A stretch of DNA of 64,000 nucleotides, from contig CP145424.1 in assembly GCA_036867785.1 (NCBI GenBank), positions 496,001 to 560,000 of the forward strand, in the 5' to 3' direction. The notes beneath the pieces were generated by a model, which was not told the origin of the DNA, did not search any database, and saw only the letters and a program-made list of their open reading frames with translations. This document shows positions 29,543-40,709 of this stretch, one piece after another (within the stretch, counting starts at the first letter, position 1; each line of letters opens with the position of its first letter). The position numbers were made by a program, and so were the translations under genes. The stretch comes from Plasmodiophora brassicae (Eukaryota; Endomyxa: Phytomyxea; Phytomyxea; Plasmodiophorida).

Positions 29543-31273
29543 TTAGTCGGCGAACGAACTGAGGATCTCGAACGGCGTGTACGGCTCCGCTGTGTCGTCG
29601 TCGATGATGGCCTCGGTGGCCTTCGACGGCAGGACGCGCCCGGACCACTGTCGCAGGCGTTCGATGTACCGGACGATGCTGTGGTCGGACACCGAGTACG
29701 GCAGCCAGGCGTCGGGGACGCTGTCGTACAGGTGGTTTGTCCCCGAGCGGATGTGGAGGATGCGCCCGACGTGCCTGAACTCGCTCTTGAGCAGCGTCCC
29801 CGACACGAGGTCGTTGTCGTTGATGATCAGGTACGAGTTCTTGACCATGGCCCGGTAGACGCGTCGGAAGCGGTCGTTGCCGACACGGGAGCACCCGTAC
29901 CCGACCTGGATCAGGCGGTCGCCCAGCGCGAACCGGTCCTGGAGGTGCAGAGCGCACAGGATCGCGTTGGCAGCGCCGAGCGAATGCCCGCACACGATCA
30001 CGCGTCGAATCGTCTCCAGGTGCCGCTGCACGACGGCGTCGACCCGGTCGCGAACGGACCGGAACTGGGTCAGGAACGCCTGGTGAACGCGCGCCTCGTC
30101 GTCCTCCTCGAACACCTCGTCGAACGGCACCGGCGCCGTCGCCAGGTCGATGTACATGTCCTTGACGGACGACGACCCACGATACGCGATGACGAGATCG
30201 TCCTTGCCGTACCTGAAGACGCCGACCTCCGCGTCCTCTTCCGACGTCATGAAGTCGAGCATGGTGAACGGCTGCGACGAGGGAAGGTCGCCGGCACGGG
30301 TTGCAACGACGTCGCCGGCTTCGTAGATGAGGCACGATATTTCGGCGAGGTCAACGAGCAGGTCCCGTTCCGGTTCGTCGGCCATCAGCTTCTGGAACGC
30401 GTTCACCGCCCGCCGGCGCTTGCGCACGTTGTCGATGACGCCGTTCCACGACCGGACGCTGCTCCTGTAGAGCTCGACGTCGCCATGGTCGGCCATCGGC
30501 GTCCGCTCGATCTTCCACACGTCGTCGCAGACGCGCCCGCTCTTCCTGAAATGCAGAAGCGTGCCGACGTGCACCCGGTCGCCCTCTGGCCCCGACAGCG
30601 CCAACGCGTCGCGCTCGTAGACGACTCGGTGCGTATTCGGCAGACGTCGGGTAAACGCTTCCGCGAACGAAGGTTCCCAGACGGGCGGGCTGCCGAATAG
30701 GACGGTGCGGACGCTGGCACCCTGTTCGGCAAGGTAGCGGGCGTGCAGAACAGCCAGGCAGGACGCATACCCGTGGCCGGTGACGACGACGTCGCCGGCC
30801 GGGTTGCGCTTGCGCCACCGTGCGACGACGGACGCGATGCCACAGTCGTCGTGGACGGATTCCCAGAGGCGCTGCGCGAATTCCGGGACGAGTTCGCCGT
30901 CCCAGACAACGGTCGACGTGGCGTCGCCGATCGCGACCCGGCTGTCGACCTGCAGGGCGATGATGAGGTGCGGTTGCCATTCGAGGACGGAGACCTGTGC
31001 GCCGGCGCCCGATTTCACCGAGCGTACGAGGTGGTCCAGGGGCGCCCCGCCGGCGCATGACTCGATGCACTGCGACAGGAGGGACGCGGACGGGAGCGTG
31101 GCGACCAGCTGCGGCCTGCGGTCCGGGCGCCGCCGCCGCTTCCTGGTGGCCACCGGCATGGCCAGCAGTGCCCGCCCGATCCGGTAATGGTCCAGGGCGG
31201 CGTCCACGCGCGTCGGAGACGATCGGGCCGCGTGAGTCACCACCGCCGCCGGAGCGCCGGGCCGTTCCGACAT
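29543..31273 (-). CDS. class 3 lipase with an inactive-looking N-terminal copy
   Basis: An intronless 576-residue frame. The C-terminal half is a fungal-type (class 3) lipase: DLVIAYRGSSSVKDMYIDL precedes the nucleophile elbow VIVCGHSLGAANA, with Ser as nucleophile, and FGVYGCS-like strands (VGYGCSRVGND) and later DNDLVSG and DHSIVRYI supply the Asp and His region. The N-terminal half repeats the layout in weaker form, and its elbow reads VVVTGHGYASCLA, so the nucleophile Ser of GHSxG is replaced by Gly. This suggests an ancient internal duplication with one half no longer catalytic. There is no clear signal peptide. It is intronless and GC-rich, unlike most neighbours. The substrate would be acylglycerols or phospholipids. 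Confidence 0.8.
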   Translation of the reverse strand: MSERPGAPAAVVTHAARSSPTRVDAALDHYRIGRALLAMPVATRKRRRRPDRRPQLVATLPSASLLSQCIESCAGGAPLDHLVRSVKSGAGAQVSVLEWQPHLIIALQVDSRVAIGDATSTVVWDGELVPEFAQRLWESVHDDCGIASVVARWRKRNPAGDVVVTGHGYASCLAVLHARYLAEQGASVRTVLFGSPPVWEPSFAEAFTRRLPNTHRVVYERDALALSGPEGDRVHVGTLLHFRKSGRVCDDVWKIERTPMADHGDVELYRSSVRSWNGVIDNVRKRRRAVNAFQKLMADEPERDLLVDLAEISCLIYEAGDVVATRAGDLPSSQPFTMLDFMTSEEDAEVGVFRYGKDDLVIAYRGSSSVKDMYIDLATAPVPFDEVFEEDDEARVHQAFLTQFRSVRDRVDAVVQRHLETIRRVIVCGHSLGAANAILCALHLQDRFALGDRLIQVGYGCSRVGNDRFRRVYRAMVKNSYLIINDNDLVSGTLLKSEFRHVGRILHIRSGTNHLYDSVPDAWLPYSVSDHSIVRYIERLRQWSGRVLPSKATEAIIDDDTAEPYTPFEILSSFAD

Positions 31274-31519
31274 TTAGGCGTCGGGGCCGGTATGTGACGG
31301 GACGGCCCGGGTCACCTCCTCGTTCACAGCTCCGCTTGTCGACGAATCTGTACGGGGTCTGCACAGACGCAGAGCGGCAGCACGTCGCGCGGCACGGCGC
31401 CTCGGCGGGGGGCGCTTTACCCGATCGAACTCGTTCCGGCCGCGCGGCACTGCTGGGCGATCGCCCGCCGGCCCGGAGGTTTATGATTCGAGGGGTTCTC
31501 CATGTGCGGAGGCAGGCCG

Positions 31520-32760
31520 TCATTCGACGCTGATGTTGGGGAGCTGACCGGGGATCAGCAAAGCGACCAAGTCATGGGACTGCGGAAGGTAATGCACGAT
31601 GGTACGCTCCTGCATCATTAGAACTACGATTAGCACATGGGGAGCCTTCCTCGCACGGCCGAGGACCTCTACCTGGTAGTAGGTGTCGCGATGGCGGATG
31701 TTCTCGATGACATCCTCCAGCAGGTGCGCCTTGCCAACGGAGCAATTCGCAGTGACGAGGTCGGAATGCACAAAGTGCACGTGGAAGTGGTAGTACGACG
31801 GGTGGTAATGGATGAACGAACGCATTAGGCGACGATCCACTCCATATCGCTCCTCGATAATTGCTGTGTCCGAAAACGATCAGGCGCGTTTCCTGCCCTG
31901 GATCGCTTGACCCATTTACCGTATGTCTTGTCACGAATGTTTTCCAGGAGCGATAAATGCTTTCCGGAAAGATCACGCAGCGATCGGATGGATGCATCCT
32001 GCAAACCGATGCCTTATCGTCAGCACCGGGACCCATTGGACAGGGATATCGTACGGACTACCCTGGCAATCGCTTGTAGGTACAGGCTCGTCATATGCGT
32101 GCCATTCCACTACGGGTGAATAAGAGAACGGTCGACAACGACATATGGAGGGTTACCTTGAAGTCAGGAAGTAGAATGAAGCCCAGCTGCGGGTCCGGGT
32201 CATCAAGGACGATGCGTTCCGCTTCGCTGACCTTGTCGAGAATGTTTCGGACCCATTGCGTCCTAGACTCTGGAATGGAGTGAATGTAGGGAACAACGGT
32301 CCTGTCCGCTCATCACATACACACCGCGGCATGATGGAACGCCAACCTGCTTACAGTTGGTACATATCCGCTGTCTCTTCAATTCGATAATACGGTTGCC
32401 GCTCGAACTTCTGAATATGTTTCGGTGTGGCCGGGTGCGTCATCGTCACATGGTACTTGGCCGTCGCGCTACCCACATACGTCGAGTACGCATCATTGGA
32501 AAGCGCGTTCTCCAGCGACACCTGCTCCAGGAACGCGGTTATATCCTCCCTGGACTCCATCGTCTGCGGTGTCGCCACAATCAACGCATCGCCCTGCAGT
32601 CCCTTCACCTTCCCGACGACAGCAACCGCTTTCGTAACCGGGTCACACGCTAACAAGTGCAACCGCCACAGGGTTCACACACGCGCTCGCGAACCGTCCC
32701 GACTTTCGCACGTACGCAAGCAACGGTCGGCGACGACATCGGAAAAGTCTCGTCGGTCAT
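31520..32760 (-). CDS. DCPS: scavenger mRNA decapping enzyme DcpS
   Basis: Multi-exon minus-strand gene. The N-terminal part has [44 protein letters not shown] and [10 protein letters not shown], followed by [18 protein letters not shown] and [16 protein letters not shown]. The C-terminal part has [18 protein letters not shown] and the HIT motif in [16 protein letters not shown], whose central His is the catalytic residue. The last exon reads [14 protein letters not shown]. All are in DcpS order. DcpS hydrolyses the m7GpppN cap left after 3'-5' mRNA decay. A start at 32760 with a 61-nt intron fits the frame best. Introns near 31.64-31.68 and 31.85-31.91 kb are clear. Confidence 0.9.
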
Positions 32761-32993
32761 GCCTCGCTTTCATCGCAGCTTGCGGCGGCGACGACTCCAT
32801 TTCTGATGGCGGATTGCGGCAGTTTGGCGTCGGCGCCCGTGGCAGCAGTGAGCGCAGCCTGCTGTTGAGGGCCCGCTGACGTTACATGCGACAGCTGATT
32901 CGCGGTCTGTTTCGCGTTGGTCGCCATGGCGAAAGGTTCGCCTGGCGCAGACGGAGAACAGGCTCGGATTTGGGACTGAATGTTGCCGTGCAG

Positions 32994-33626
32994 ATGCAGA
33001 GAAGATTGTAAGGGCGGGACGGTGTAGCAGGAGGGCGATTGCGGCTTAGCGGGTGTTTCCAGTTGTCGTCGCTGCCGCTGCAGATCGTCCTGTATTTCAA
33101 TGGGTTCTATGCGGGCCTGTATGTAGTCGTCGCAGTCATTCTGTTCATCTACAAGCGTACGGACTGGTGTAATCCCTTATGAATAACGCTGACGGCCATT
33201 CAGAATATCGGTTGTCGTATCCTCCAAACGTCTTTGGTGAGGAGATCGCAGGGCTAATTCTTCTGGCCTTCGTGGAGTTCTCCCGGCTACGCCTTGGTAC
33301 GCCTTTCTGCTCCGCACACGAATCCACTGTTGATCCGAGTCCACTAGCATCCAGAGGCAACCGAATGCAGCAGGTCATGCCCTTGCTGCTGGCCATCCTG
33401 GTAACGGGCCCCGCTCTCGTCGGGTACTTTTACTTCCTGAAATGGCAGACCTACATGTCCGTATTGTGTGCCCCCGCACCATTCCTGTCGCCCACACACT
33501 GTGTTTGTGCGCAGCCTAAACCTGGACGTCTACATGAACGGCGCCTGCATCGTGTTCGCCTGCTGCGAAGTCCTCCTCGCCCTGTACGCCACGATGACGT
33601 TCCTGCAGCATTCATCCACCGCGTGA
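32994..33626 (+). CDS. TMEM17/TMEM216-like ciliary transition-zone membrane protein
   Basis: Five exons (32994-33007, 33050-33156, 33204-33296, 33348-33465, 33515-33626; introns 42-51 nt) give 147 residues with every phase consistent. Four membrane segments: PLQIVLYFNGFYAGLYVVV, GEEIAGLILLAFVEFSRLRL, MPLLLAILVTGPALVGYFYF and MNGACIVFACCEVLLALYA. The first helix pair, the SRLRLGASRGN linker and the YFLKWQTYM turn follow TMEM17/TMEM216, B9-complex proteins that gate the base of the cilium. The first coding exon is only 14 nt. This gene argues for a flagellated life stage. Confidence 0.75.
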
Positions 33627-33783
33627 GCAGCATGGCCCGCTGTTGTTTCCATAAACGTATCCGGTGGCCGGTTTGTGATCCAGCCCGTGTCGTCGACGGA
33701 GAGCAGCGTATTGAACTCCGTGGCGGACAGTGCGCGAACGAGCGGCGGTTGCAGCTTTTGGCCACGGCGCACTGTTGTTCGTC

Positions 33784-34627
33784 ATGTCGCGCGCGCGTCT
33801 GTACATCGGCAACGTCTCGCGACGCACGCGCACCAGCGACATCGAGTACCTGTTCAGCAAGTACGGGCGCGTCGTCGATATCGACCTGAAGTCCGATTAC
33901 GGGTTCGTCGAGTTCGAGGACGTTCGCGACGCCGAGGACGCCGTCTACGAGCTCGATGGGTACCGGATGGACGGCGTGCGCCTGACGGTCGAACGTGCGC
34001 GGCACCCGCGCGGCAGCGATCGGTCGTCGTCTCGTCGAGAGGCGCCGGGTGCCGGCAAATGCTACAACTGCGGCAAAGATGGTCACTGGTAACGAATCCA
34101 CGCCGATCCCACCGGGTTCCCCTGCCTCTGACCTGTTGTTGATCGCAGGGCGCGTGATTGCCCGAACGGCGACTGGAGGTAACGCTAGCGACGGAGCATT
34201 TGCCGTGTTTGGTGACGCGACAACCCTGCGTCCGGGTTTGAATAGTTCGCGCCACTTTTCTCTGGTTGATCTCCATGTTGAATCTCCGTTCTCCTTTGTG
34301 TCATGCGGGGATCGTTCGCTGACTGGACCTGTGAACAGCAACCGTTGCTACCGATGCGGTCGGGCCGGGCATCTGGAGCGCGCCTGCACAGAAGCGGGAG
34401 GTGCGCGCAGGTCGGCATCGCCACATGCCGCCCGATCGCCGTCTCCCCGTCGTCGTTCATCGCGAACGCCGTCCCGCTCGCCGTCGCCGTCCCGCGACGT
34501 CAATGGCACGACTGGCGAAATGGACACCGTTACAGACACGGTGGCGGAGACAGAGGCTGAACCGGCCGTTCAAGAAGGCGACAAGGGCGCCGAGCCCGCT
34601 GAGCCCGCCGAGCCCGCCGCCCCCTAG
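33784..34627 (+). CDS. SR-type splicing factor with RRM and two zinc knuckles
   Basis: Exons 33784-34088, 34149-34178 and 34339-34627 encode 207 residues. The RRM has RNP2 LYIGNV and RNP1 DYGFVEFED. Two CCHC knuckles follow: [14 protein letters not shown], completed only through the 30-nt middle exon, and [14 protein letters not shown]. Then comes an RS-rich part ([17 protein letters not shown]...) and an acidic tail. This is the RSZ/9G8 (SRSF7-like) layout. SR proteins define exons and recruit U1 and U2AF. The second intron (34179-34338, 160 nt) is about three times longer than usual here, and reading through it meets a stop at once, which suits autoregulation by intron retention (inference). 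Confidence 0.88.
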
Positions 34628-34769
34628 GTGTCTGGCGAGTAAGAACGTCCACCATCGGTCCGCCTGTCCAATCACCTCCCCCGTCAATACAAGACCAGTT
34701 TTGAACCTGTTTATCGCAGGGGCGCCTGGCGTTCGCAAACCTAGATACTTGTACTTTATTGTGTTAAGT

Positions 34770-35060
34770 TCAGGCGCCGATTGCCAGGACGGCCAGCAGG
34801 ACAGCGATGAGGGAGGCAGTCGGGTTCACCGGACCGAACGCTGCCGACGTTGCCGTACGGTCGCCGGAGCACTCTGTGGTGTTGATGAGGGAGATCGTGC
34901 CGTCCGCGTTGGTCTTGTTAGTCTGGATCAGGTGGCAGGTGGGCGCCATTGTCGTGTTGATAGTTGGCGCGCTTGTGTTGAGGTTCTTGGTGTCGTCGGC
35001 GCTGGCAAGAGACAGGGCGACGATGGCGGCAACGCAGCAGACGACGACCAGGCGCGACAT
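34770..35060 (-). CDS. small secreted, probably GPI-anchored protein
   Basis: An intronless 96-residue frame. It has a signal peptide (SRLVVVCCVAAIVALSLASA), a Thr/Asn-rich middle with several N-glycosylation sites (NTT, NKT, NTT) and two Cys, and ends in a hydrophobic tail (ASLIAVLLAVLAIGA) without a cytoplasmic extension, the usual signal for a GPI anchor. A cell-surface or wall protein is likely. No family is recognised. Confidence 0.65.
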   Translation of the reverse strand: MSRLVVVCCVAAIVALSLASADDTKNLNTSAPTINTTMAPTCHLIQTNKTNADGTISLINTTECSGDRTATSAAFGPVNPTASLIAVLLAVLAIGA

Positions 35061-35606
35061 GTTGCTTATGGCTATAGGGTTTGGATTTGGGTTTGGGTGT
35101 GCTTAGTGCTTAGCGAAAATAACTATGAGCGCGCGCTGTCCACGTCTGCGCGCCCATGCGGCGGCCTGCGATTGACTCATCGACAGCCTGAACGAAGGTG
35201 CCGCCACTGGCAGGCGGCACGCGCCATGTGCGCGTGCCTGGCGCGTGCCTGCGTGACCGGCGGCACACAGGTCAGTACGTGCCAGGCGGATCGGCCTTCT
35301 CCTGGGGGGCGCCTGTTTCTACTCCTGCATCCGTGTTCCGCCCTCTGCGAAGTACGTACGCATCGTCACGACGTGCTCCGGCCACGACGAACGGCACACA
35401 TCGCAGTGTTCCCGTAGTTCGCTGTCGATGGCCGTGTCGATGGGTGCAGGTGACGCCAAAATGGCGCGTTGAGAAAGTCCCGCGCGCGCGCGCGCTTCTG
35501 GGGGACGGACGGAGGCGCCCCCGTGGGCCGAGGTCGGACTCGGACCGGGGCATGCCGCGCGCGCGCGCGCGTGGCATACTGATTCAGCTCCGGGGGCGGC
35601 ACCGCC
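35061..35606. other. divergent promoter region with two CG tracts
   Basis: It lies between the small surface-protein gene and EXO1. It contains two runs of alternating CG, at about 35480-35495 and 35556-35571; the second sits within an imperfect palindrome (ATGCC...GGCAT) some 35 bases before the EXO1 ATG. No gene is supported. Confidence 0.5.
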
Positions 35607-37447
35607 ATGGGGATCAAGACGCTGCTGGTGGAGCTGCGCCCCGTGACGCGCGACGTGCACCTGTCCGAGTTCGCCCGGCAGCGCGTCGCCGTCGACGCGT
35701 CCTGCTGGCTGCACCGCGCCGCGCTGACCTGCGCGATGGACCTGATCCTCGGCAGGCGCAACCTGTCGTGGCTGAAATGGTGGCCACCGGGCACGCGTTG
35801 TGCGGCGAACCTTTGCGTTAACAGGCGTCGCCCACTGCTAGGTGCATGCATATGGTCAACATGCTTAAACATTACGAGGTGACCCCGGTCATTGTTTTCG
35901 ACGGTTGTCTCCTGTGCAGTCGATCGCCAAGCGTGGCACGCTGAAACGCTGTTCAGGTTGCCAGTTGCCCCAGAAGCTGGATGAGAATGAGCGGCGAAGG
36001 GAGGCACGGCGAGCGGCGAAACAGAAGGGCGTTGAACTCCTCGCGAAAGGGAGGAAACGCGAGGCGTTCTCCGCGTTTCATCAAGCCGTCTCCATTACGC
36101 CCGCGATGAAGCATGATTTCATTCGGGAGCTTCGGGCGCGGAAGATCGACTTCGTCGTGGCCCCGTATGAAGCCGACGCCCAGCTCGCGTACCTCGTGAA
36201 GACCGGCGTTGTTGATGCCGTCATCAGCGAGGATTCGGACCTGCTCCTGTTTGGCGTCACGCGAATGATCGCCAAACTTTCGAAAACAGGATCCGGGCAG
36301 ATGATCGACATGGCCCTGATCGAAAGCGTCCCGACGAGGCCAGAGACGTTCGCCAGTCAACTCAGGCACCTGACTCACGAACAGTTCGTCGATGGTAGGT
36401 TTGCCAGCGCATCCACTCCGGGCACTGAATTGCGGTTTGTGCTCAGTTTGCATTATGAACGGGTGTGACTACATGGACGGCCTGCCCGGGATAGGCCTCA
36501 AGACCGCAATCAAGCTCATGAAAGAACACGGCTGTGTCGAGGCGATTCTGGCGGATTCGCCCTATGGGAAGAGCGCTCCCAGTGCCTACTTGGAGGATTT
36601 CCAGCGTGCGCGGATGACGTTTCGGCACCAACGTGTTTTCTGCCAGGCCGCTCGAGGGATCGTTCATCTGACGCCAAGAGGAGACGAGCGCAACGACACC
36701 GAGGACGACTTTCTTGGTAAGCATCTGGACGCCGATCTTGCAGAACGCATCGCAACTGGTCTGGTGGACACGAAGACACTTCAGCCCATCGAGATGTCTT
36801 CGACAGCCGTCTTTGCCGATTCCTTTGTCCCATCACTTCCTCCTGCACAAATGCCCCCGAAGCACATGACCGTGGACTATGCGAAGGTTTTCAAGTTCAG
36901 ACCTGTCGCAGACGAACTCGTCATGCGCGACCCTGTCAACGTGAAGAACGACATCTCCCGTTTGAAGGGATTGTTCAGTCGAGGGAATGGGTCGCCGGGT
37001 ACTCCAGGACGGACGACGCCGCGTTCACTTCCATCGTTCTTCGCTGATAACTTCAGTCGTACCGATGCTGAGACGATTGAATCCGAGGAGGAGGCGACGC
37101 CGCCGCGAGGCGGGATCATGCGAACAAGCGACGATGATTATGACGCAGAGCTGGAAGAATTCGCCGGGTCGTTACCAGATCGTTTGGACGATGCACAATT
37201 GAGGGCGCTTCTGGACGGCGACGAGCCTCCTGTTGCACGGGACGACGACCCTGCTGTGGTGGAGCCGCCGCCAAAGTATGGGTTCCTTATGTGACATTTG
37301 GGATGGATACTGAAGCTCGGACACAGGAGAAACGCACCCAAGACCCCGCCCGTTCGGTCCCGTCCGTATACGCCAGTCAGGAAGAAGCTGAAACCATCCA
37401 AGCCGCAAGCCAAGTTAACTGCCTTCTTTCACCGAAGATCGCTTTGA
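35607..37447 (+). CDS. EXO1: exonuclease 1 (XPG/Rad2 family) with C-terminal PIP box
   Basis: The start MGIKTLL and VAVDASCWLHRAAL mark the XPG-N domain; VVAPYEADAQLAYL and ISEDSDLLLFG are the XPG-I domain with metal-binding acidic residues; CDYMDGLPGIGLKTAIKLM is the helix-two-turn-helix. Spacing follows EXO1 rather than FEN1 (INITHAM-like SITPAMKHD before the I domain). Short introns interrupt it, for example around 35.78-35.85, 35.90-35.96 and 36.39-36.45 kb. A last intron (45 nt, about 37283-37327) leads to a basic exon ending QAKLTAFFHRRSL, where QxxLxxFF is a canonical PCNA-binding box. EXO1 resects 5' ends in mismatch and break repair. Ignoring that intron would end the protein at 37294 without the PIP box. 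Confidence 0.88.
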
Positions 37448-37777
37448 TAATATTTGATGGTGCTATTGGGACGCTGGCGATGCAGCCTGACATGTTTAGC
37501 CTGTGCCTAGGAATGCGATGTATGCAGACCCTTGGATTGTCATATATGCGCACTGCTGACGATGGAGAGACGCAGATTGGGCATTGCCGTACCCACGTGC
37601 TGTGTCATACGTCGACGTCGCCGCGTAGTTCTGTACGCCTTTCGGCAGCATCCTCTCGTATGGTTATGTGCATCATCACGAAGCGATAGACACAACTCCA
37701 GATAGGAGCAGACAGCGCTGCTTCGAACATATATTACAGTGAATAGATACAAATGCGGTCTGCTCCACCAGTCGCTT
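37448..37777. other. intergenic region between convergent genes
   Basis: It is AT-richer than its surroundings and holds the 3' ends of EXO1 and the OCRL-like gene, which face each other. No gene is supported. Confidence 0.5.
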
Positions 37778-40709
37778 TCACTCGAACGCTGGCGATGTTA
37801 GTAAGTGCATCATTAGGTCTGCACCTGGGCTGTCTGTCGACGACGAGGATCGCGGTGGAAACTGCGTTAGAGCCTGGCCGAAAACCAGCGCTGTACCGAG
37901 ATCACGTTCAGCACGTTTCATGACGGGCAAGGTCGAAGCCTTCGTACCGAGGTCTCGAGGCTGAATCTCATTTTGTTCTTGTCGAGTCAGCAGTTCGCGC
38001 AGGAACGAAACAATGTAGATGACGACATTGTAGTGCGCCAGTGGAAGGTCGATTAAACACTAGACGACGCGTGAGACAATGAGAAACGAGACACCAGTTT
38101 GGAACGGACCTGTTTGCAGAACGCGGTCGGGTCAGGACTCTGCCTGAATTCCTGGCAGAGCTGAATTGGAATGACCGGCCTGGACACGCAAGGCGCAACA
38201 GTCAGGCAGGTACCGTACGTCTTTCGGCGCACCTTACTTGCTAAGGCTGTCCAGAAACCTGACCAGCACTTCCGCCATCGATATCGGAGCGTACTGTTTA
38301 CGGAAAGCAGTATTCGTGTCCAGATCGTCGAATATGTTGGGAACGTCGTCGTTATTGCCGCACGACGTGAAGAGTTCGGGTGTCGAAAGCCCTCCGTTCC
38401 GATACAGGTAATCGACGATTCGCCACAGTTCCTCTGCAGTGGTCGTCAGTGTGTTTACGAGAATGACAGTGTCGAGGGTGGTTCTTACTTGGAATCGCAA
38501 GTACATTATCTCCCGCAGACGGCTGCACCGATGCCTGTGTTCTCACAGGCCCGCTTACGCAGACAAGGTACCTGAAGGTCCTCAGTACCGTGAAGCACTA
38601 TGGTCACGTCGGACGTACTCGATGGTCGATGCGGCACACGACGGCAGCCAGTCCCCGCTAACTGGAATGAAATAATCACAACCTGCACGTGGGCATTAGG
38701 ACGGAACAGCCCAGAACAACAAAGGACCTGAACAGCGAACCCTTGAACAGCTTCATGATCAGGATGTCATCTAACACCAGCTGGCGAGTGTTTAATCCGA
38801 ACGCGATATCTCTCGACACGACATGAATTTGGATGGTAATGTCCAGCGTTTCACCTGGGGGTATTATTCCGAAGGCAGGCTCTATAACCAAGTCAGCTCA
38901 TCGGCATTTTAACAGTTTGGACCCGCGTTACCGATTGAGAGCCAAGGTTTACAGATGTCACGTTTGGTGGCCGCATCCGGTTTAGGTGCAAAGTGGAATT
39001 GCACAATCGCTTTACAAGAGCGTCAGCGAGATGGCACTGAATCAGTGCACATGCGGCACACCTTCGCCGTCGTTGCGCAGCTGGATGGTCTGCGACTGAC
39101 GTTGGTCGAAATGGACGGCCGGGAAGTGAACCGACGTCGACGATAGGGCAATCTGCCGACAGTAATCGTTACATGAGGTCGGCCTGTGGAGGAGCGGTCA
39201 CGAACCTTCGGGATCTGCTGGTTCTCAAGCGCATCCAGTTGCTTGACTAGCGACTGGAAAACCTCGTTTCGGCGCTCCTGAACGAGGACCTTCACCGCGA
39301 TGGCAAAGCACGACATCACAGGCTTGTGGTCGGACATTAGCAACGAAGGAGCAGACTGGTAAAACAGCTGCTGTGCGTTCCCCGATTGCGTCTTCCACAG
39401 GATCCGGTCGCACCACGCCGGTGCCCGTTTCTTCTTGTCTGGTCGCCTGTTGTCGGTTCAGTCAGACGGTTTGTTCAAGCAGAAACACGACCATCACCTT
39501 TCATATTCGTTCGTATTGGGTTGGAACTTGTACGTAGGAGGAAACGTGACGCTTCCTTCGGAATACCGCTGAAACACGGCCTCGTTCGCGCGTTCTACCA
39601 TCAGCTGGTCGTACCGTAATAGGTACGAAAGATCATTGGCCGCAATGCGTTCGTAGATGACATCCATGTCGGGCAGGTCGATACGGTAATTCAGATCGCC
39701 GATCCAGAAAACGTAATCATGTCGGTCAATGGGGAACAATTCCGCGCGTTGACCGCGTTCCGCCCCTGGACTGAACCGTAGCTTCTCGTTGATATCACGA
39801 AAGTTGTCGTTTCGCGCTACGACGTGCGCCGTTAGACCCCCGACCAGATGAACTCAGCAACGCACCAGCATCCGACCTTGGGCGTTGTTCTGGTGAGCAG
39901 CCAGATGCGAATTGACAACGCAAATCGACGAATCGTACAAGTTGAAACTGATGGCAATGGCGCCTTTGTTCCCGATCCCCATGACGCCAACTCCAGTCTG
40001 TGCCATGAGCACCTGGAGGGAGATTCAGAACAGAGCCCGGACGATGGCACCGCGCATAAAGAACGACTTGGGACATGTGGGCCGGGTAAATGTCCTTCTT
40101 GGCGAATACGCACAGGACAATGCCGACGAGCTGTTTGTAGTTGACCAGCAGATAATTGTCCGACAGGCAGGACCTGCGTGCCATTAGGAACAACGAACGC
40201 GGTCGGTGGGCTGCGGGCCTCACTGAAACTTCTGGATCCAGGGTTCAGCCGTCTGTGGGTCCCTCATGACGTTTGACGCGTTCAGGTCGACAATCTTGTA
40301 CCTAACAGCGTCAGGAGTGGGGCGCAGGTTCGACACACATACGAAGGCTGACCTCCTGCATGCCAATCGCGTAGATGTCAGGCGACACGGCCATTTGCGG
40401 TGGTCGTAACCAGGCCTCCAGACGGCAATTCTCCTTCTTGGCGTTGACATTCCATGTCCCCAGGAATATACTATGGTCGGATTGTCAGAACGCCTGCCTG
40501 GCACAGTTCCTTGTTTCGTACTGCAGCGTCTTCTCGTCCGTGAACTCGCTGATGCGCTTCGCCATCTGCCGTTTGATCCAGTCGTCGCGCATCATGAGGT
40601 TATTCACCGCGACGTCGGGGATCCCTACGCCCGCAGCGCACCCGTCAGTCCCCTGCGGGTGGACGCTCTGCCCGCGCCCGCCCGAACCTGCTCCATCGGC
40701 GTCCCCCAT
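37778..40709 (-). CDS. OCRL: inositol polyphosphate 5-phosphatase of OCRL/INPP5B type
   Basis: Multi-exon minus-strand gene. A first exon (MGDADGAGSGG..., with VNNLMMRDDWIKRQM) is joined by a 51-nt intron to FLGTWNVNAKKENCRLEAWL, the start of the 5-phosphatase domain. Catalytic motifs follow: YVFWIGDLNYRIDLP, LLRYDQLMVERANEAVFQRY, PPTYKF and SDHKPVMSCF. Then come an ASH-like segment (EPAFGIIPPGETLDITIQI) and a RhoGAP-like domain (TAEELWRIVDYLYRNGG, YNVVIYIVSFLRELL, EIQPRDLG) ending at 37778. The order phosphatase-ASH-RhoGAP is diagnostic for OCRL/INPP5B, which remove the 5-phosphate of PI(4,5)P2 on endosomes, Golgi and cilia. No PH domain is seen at the N terminus. Some internal introns are unmapped. 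Confidence 0.9.

Noticed and set aside
29396-30700. 434-codon plus-strand frame
   Set aside because: Antisense shadow of the lipase gene; no family pattern, and the lipase frame has clear motifs.
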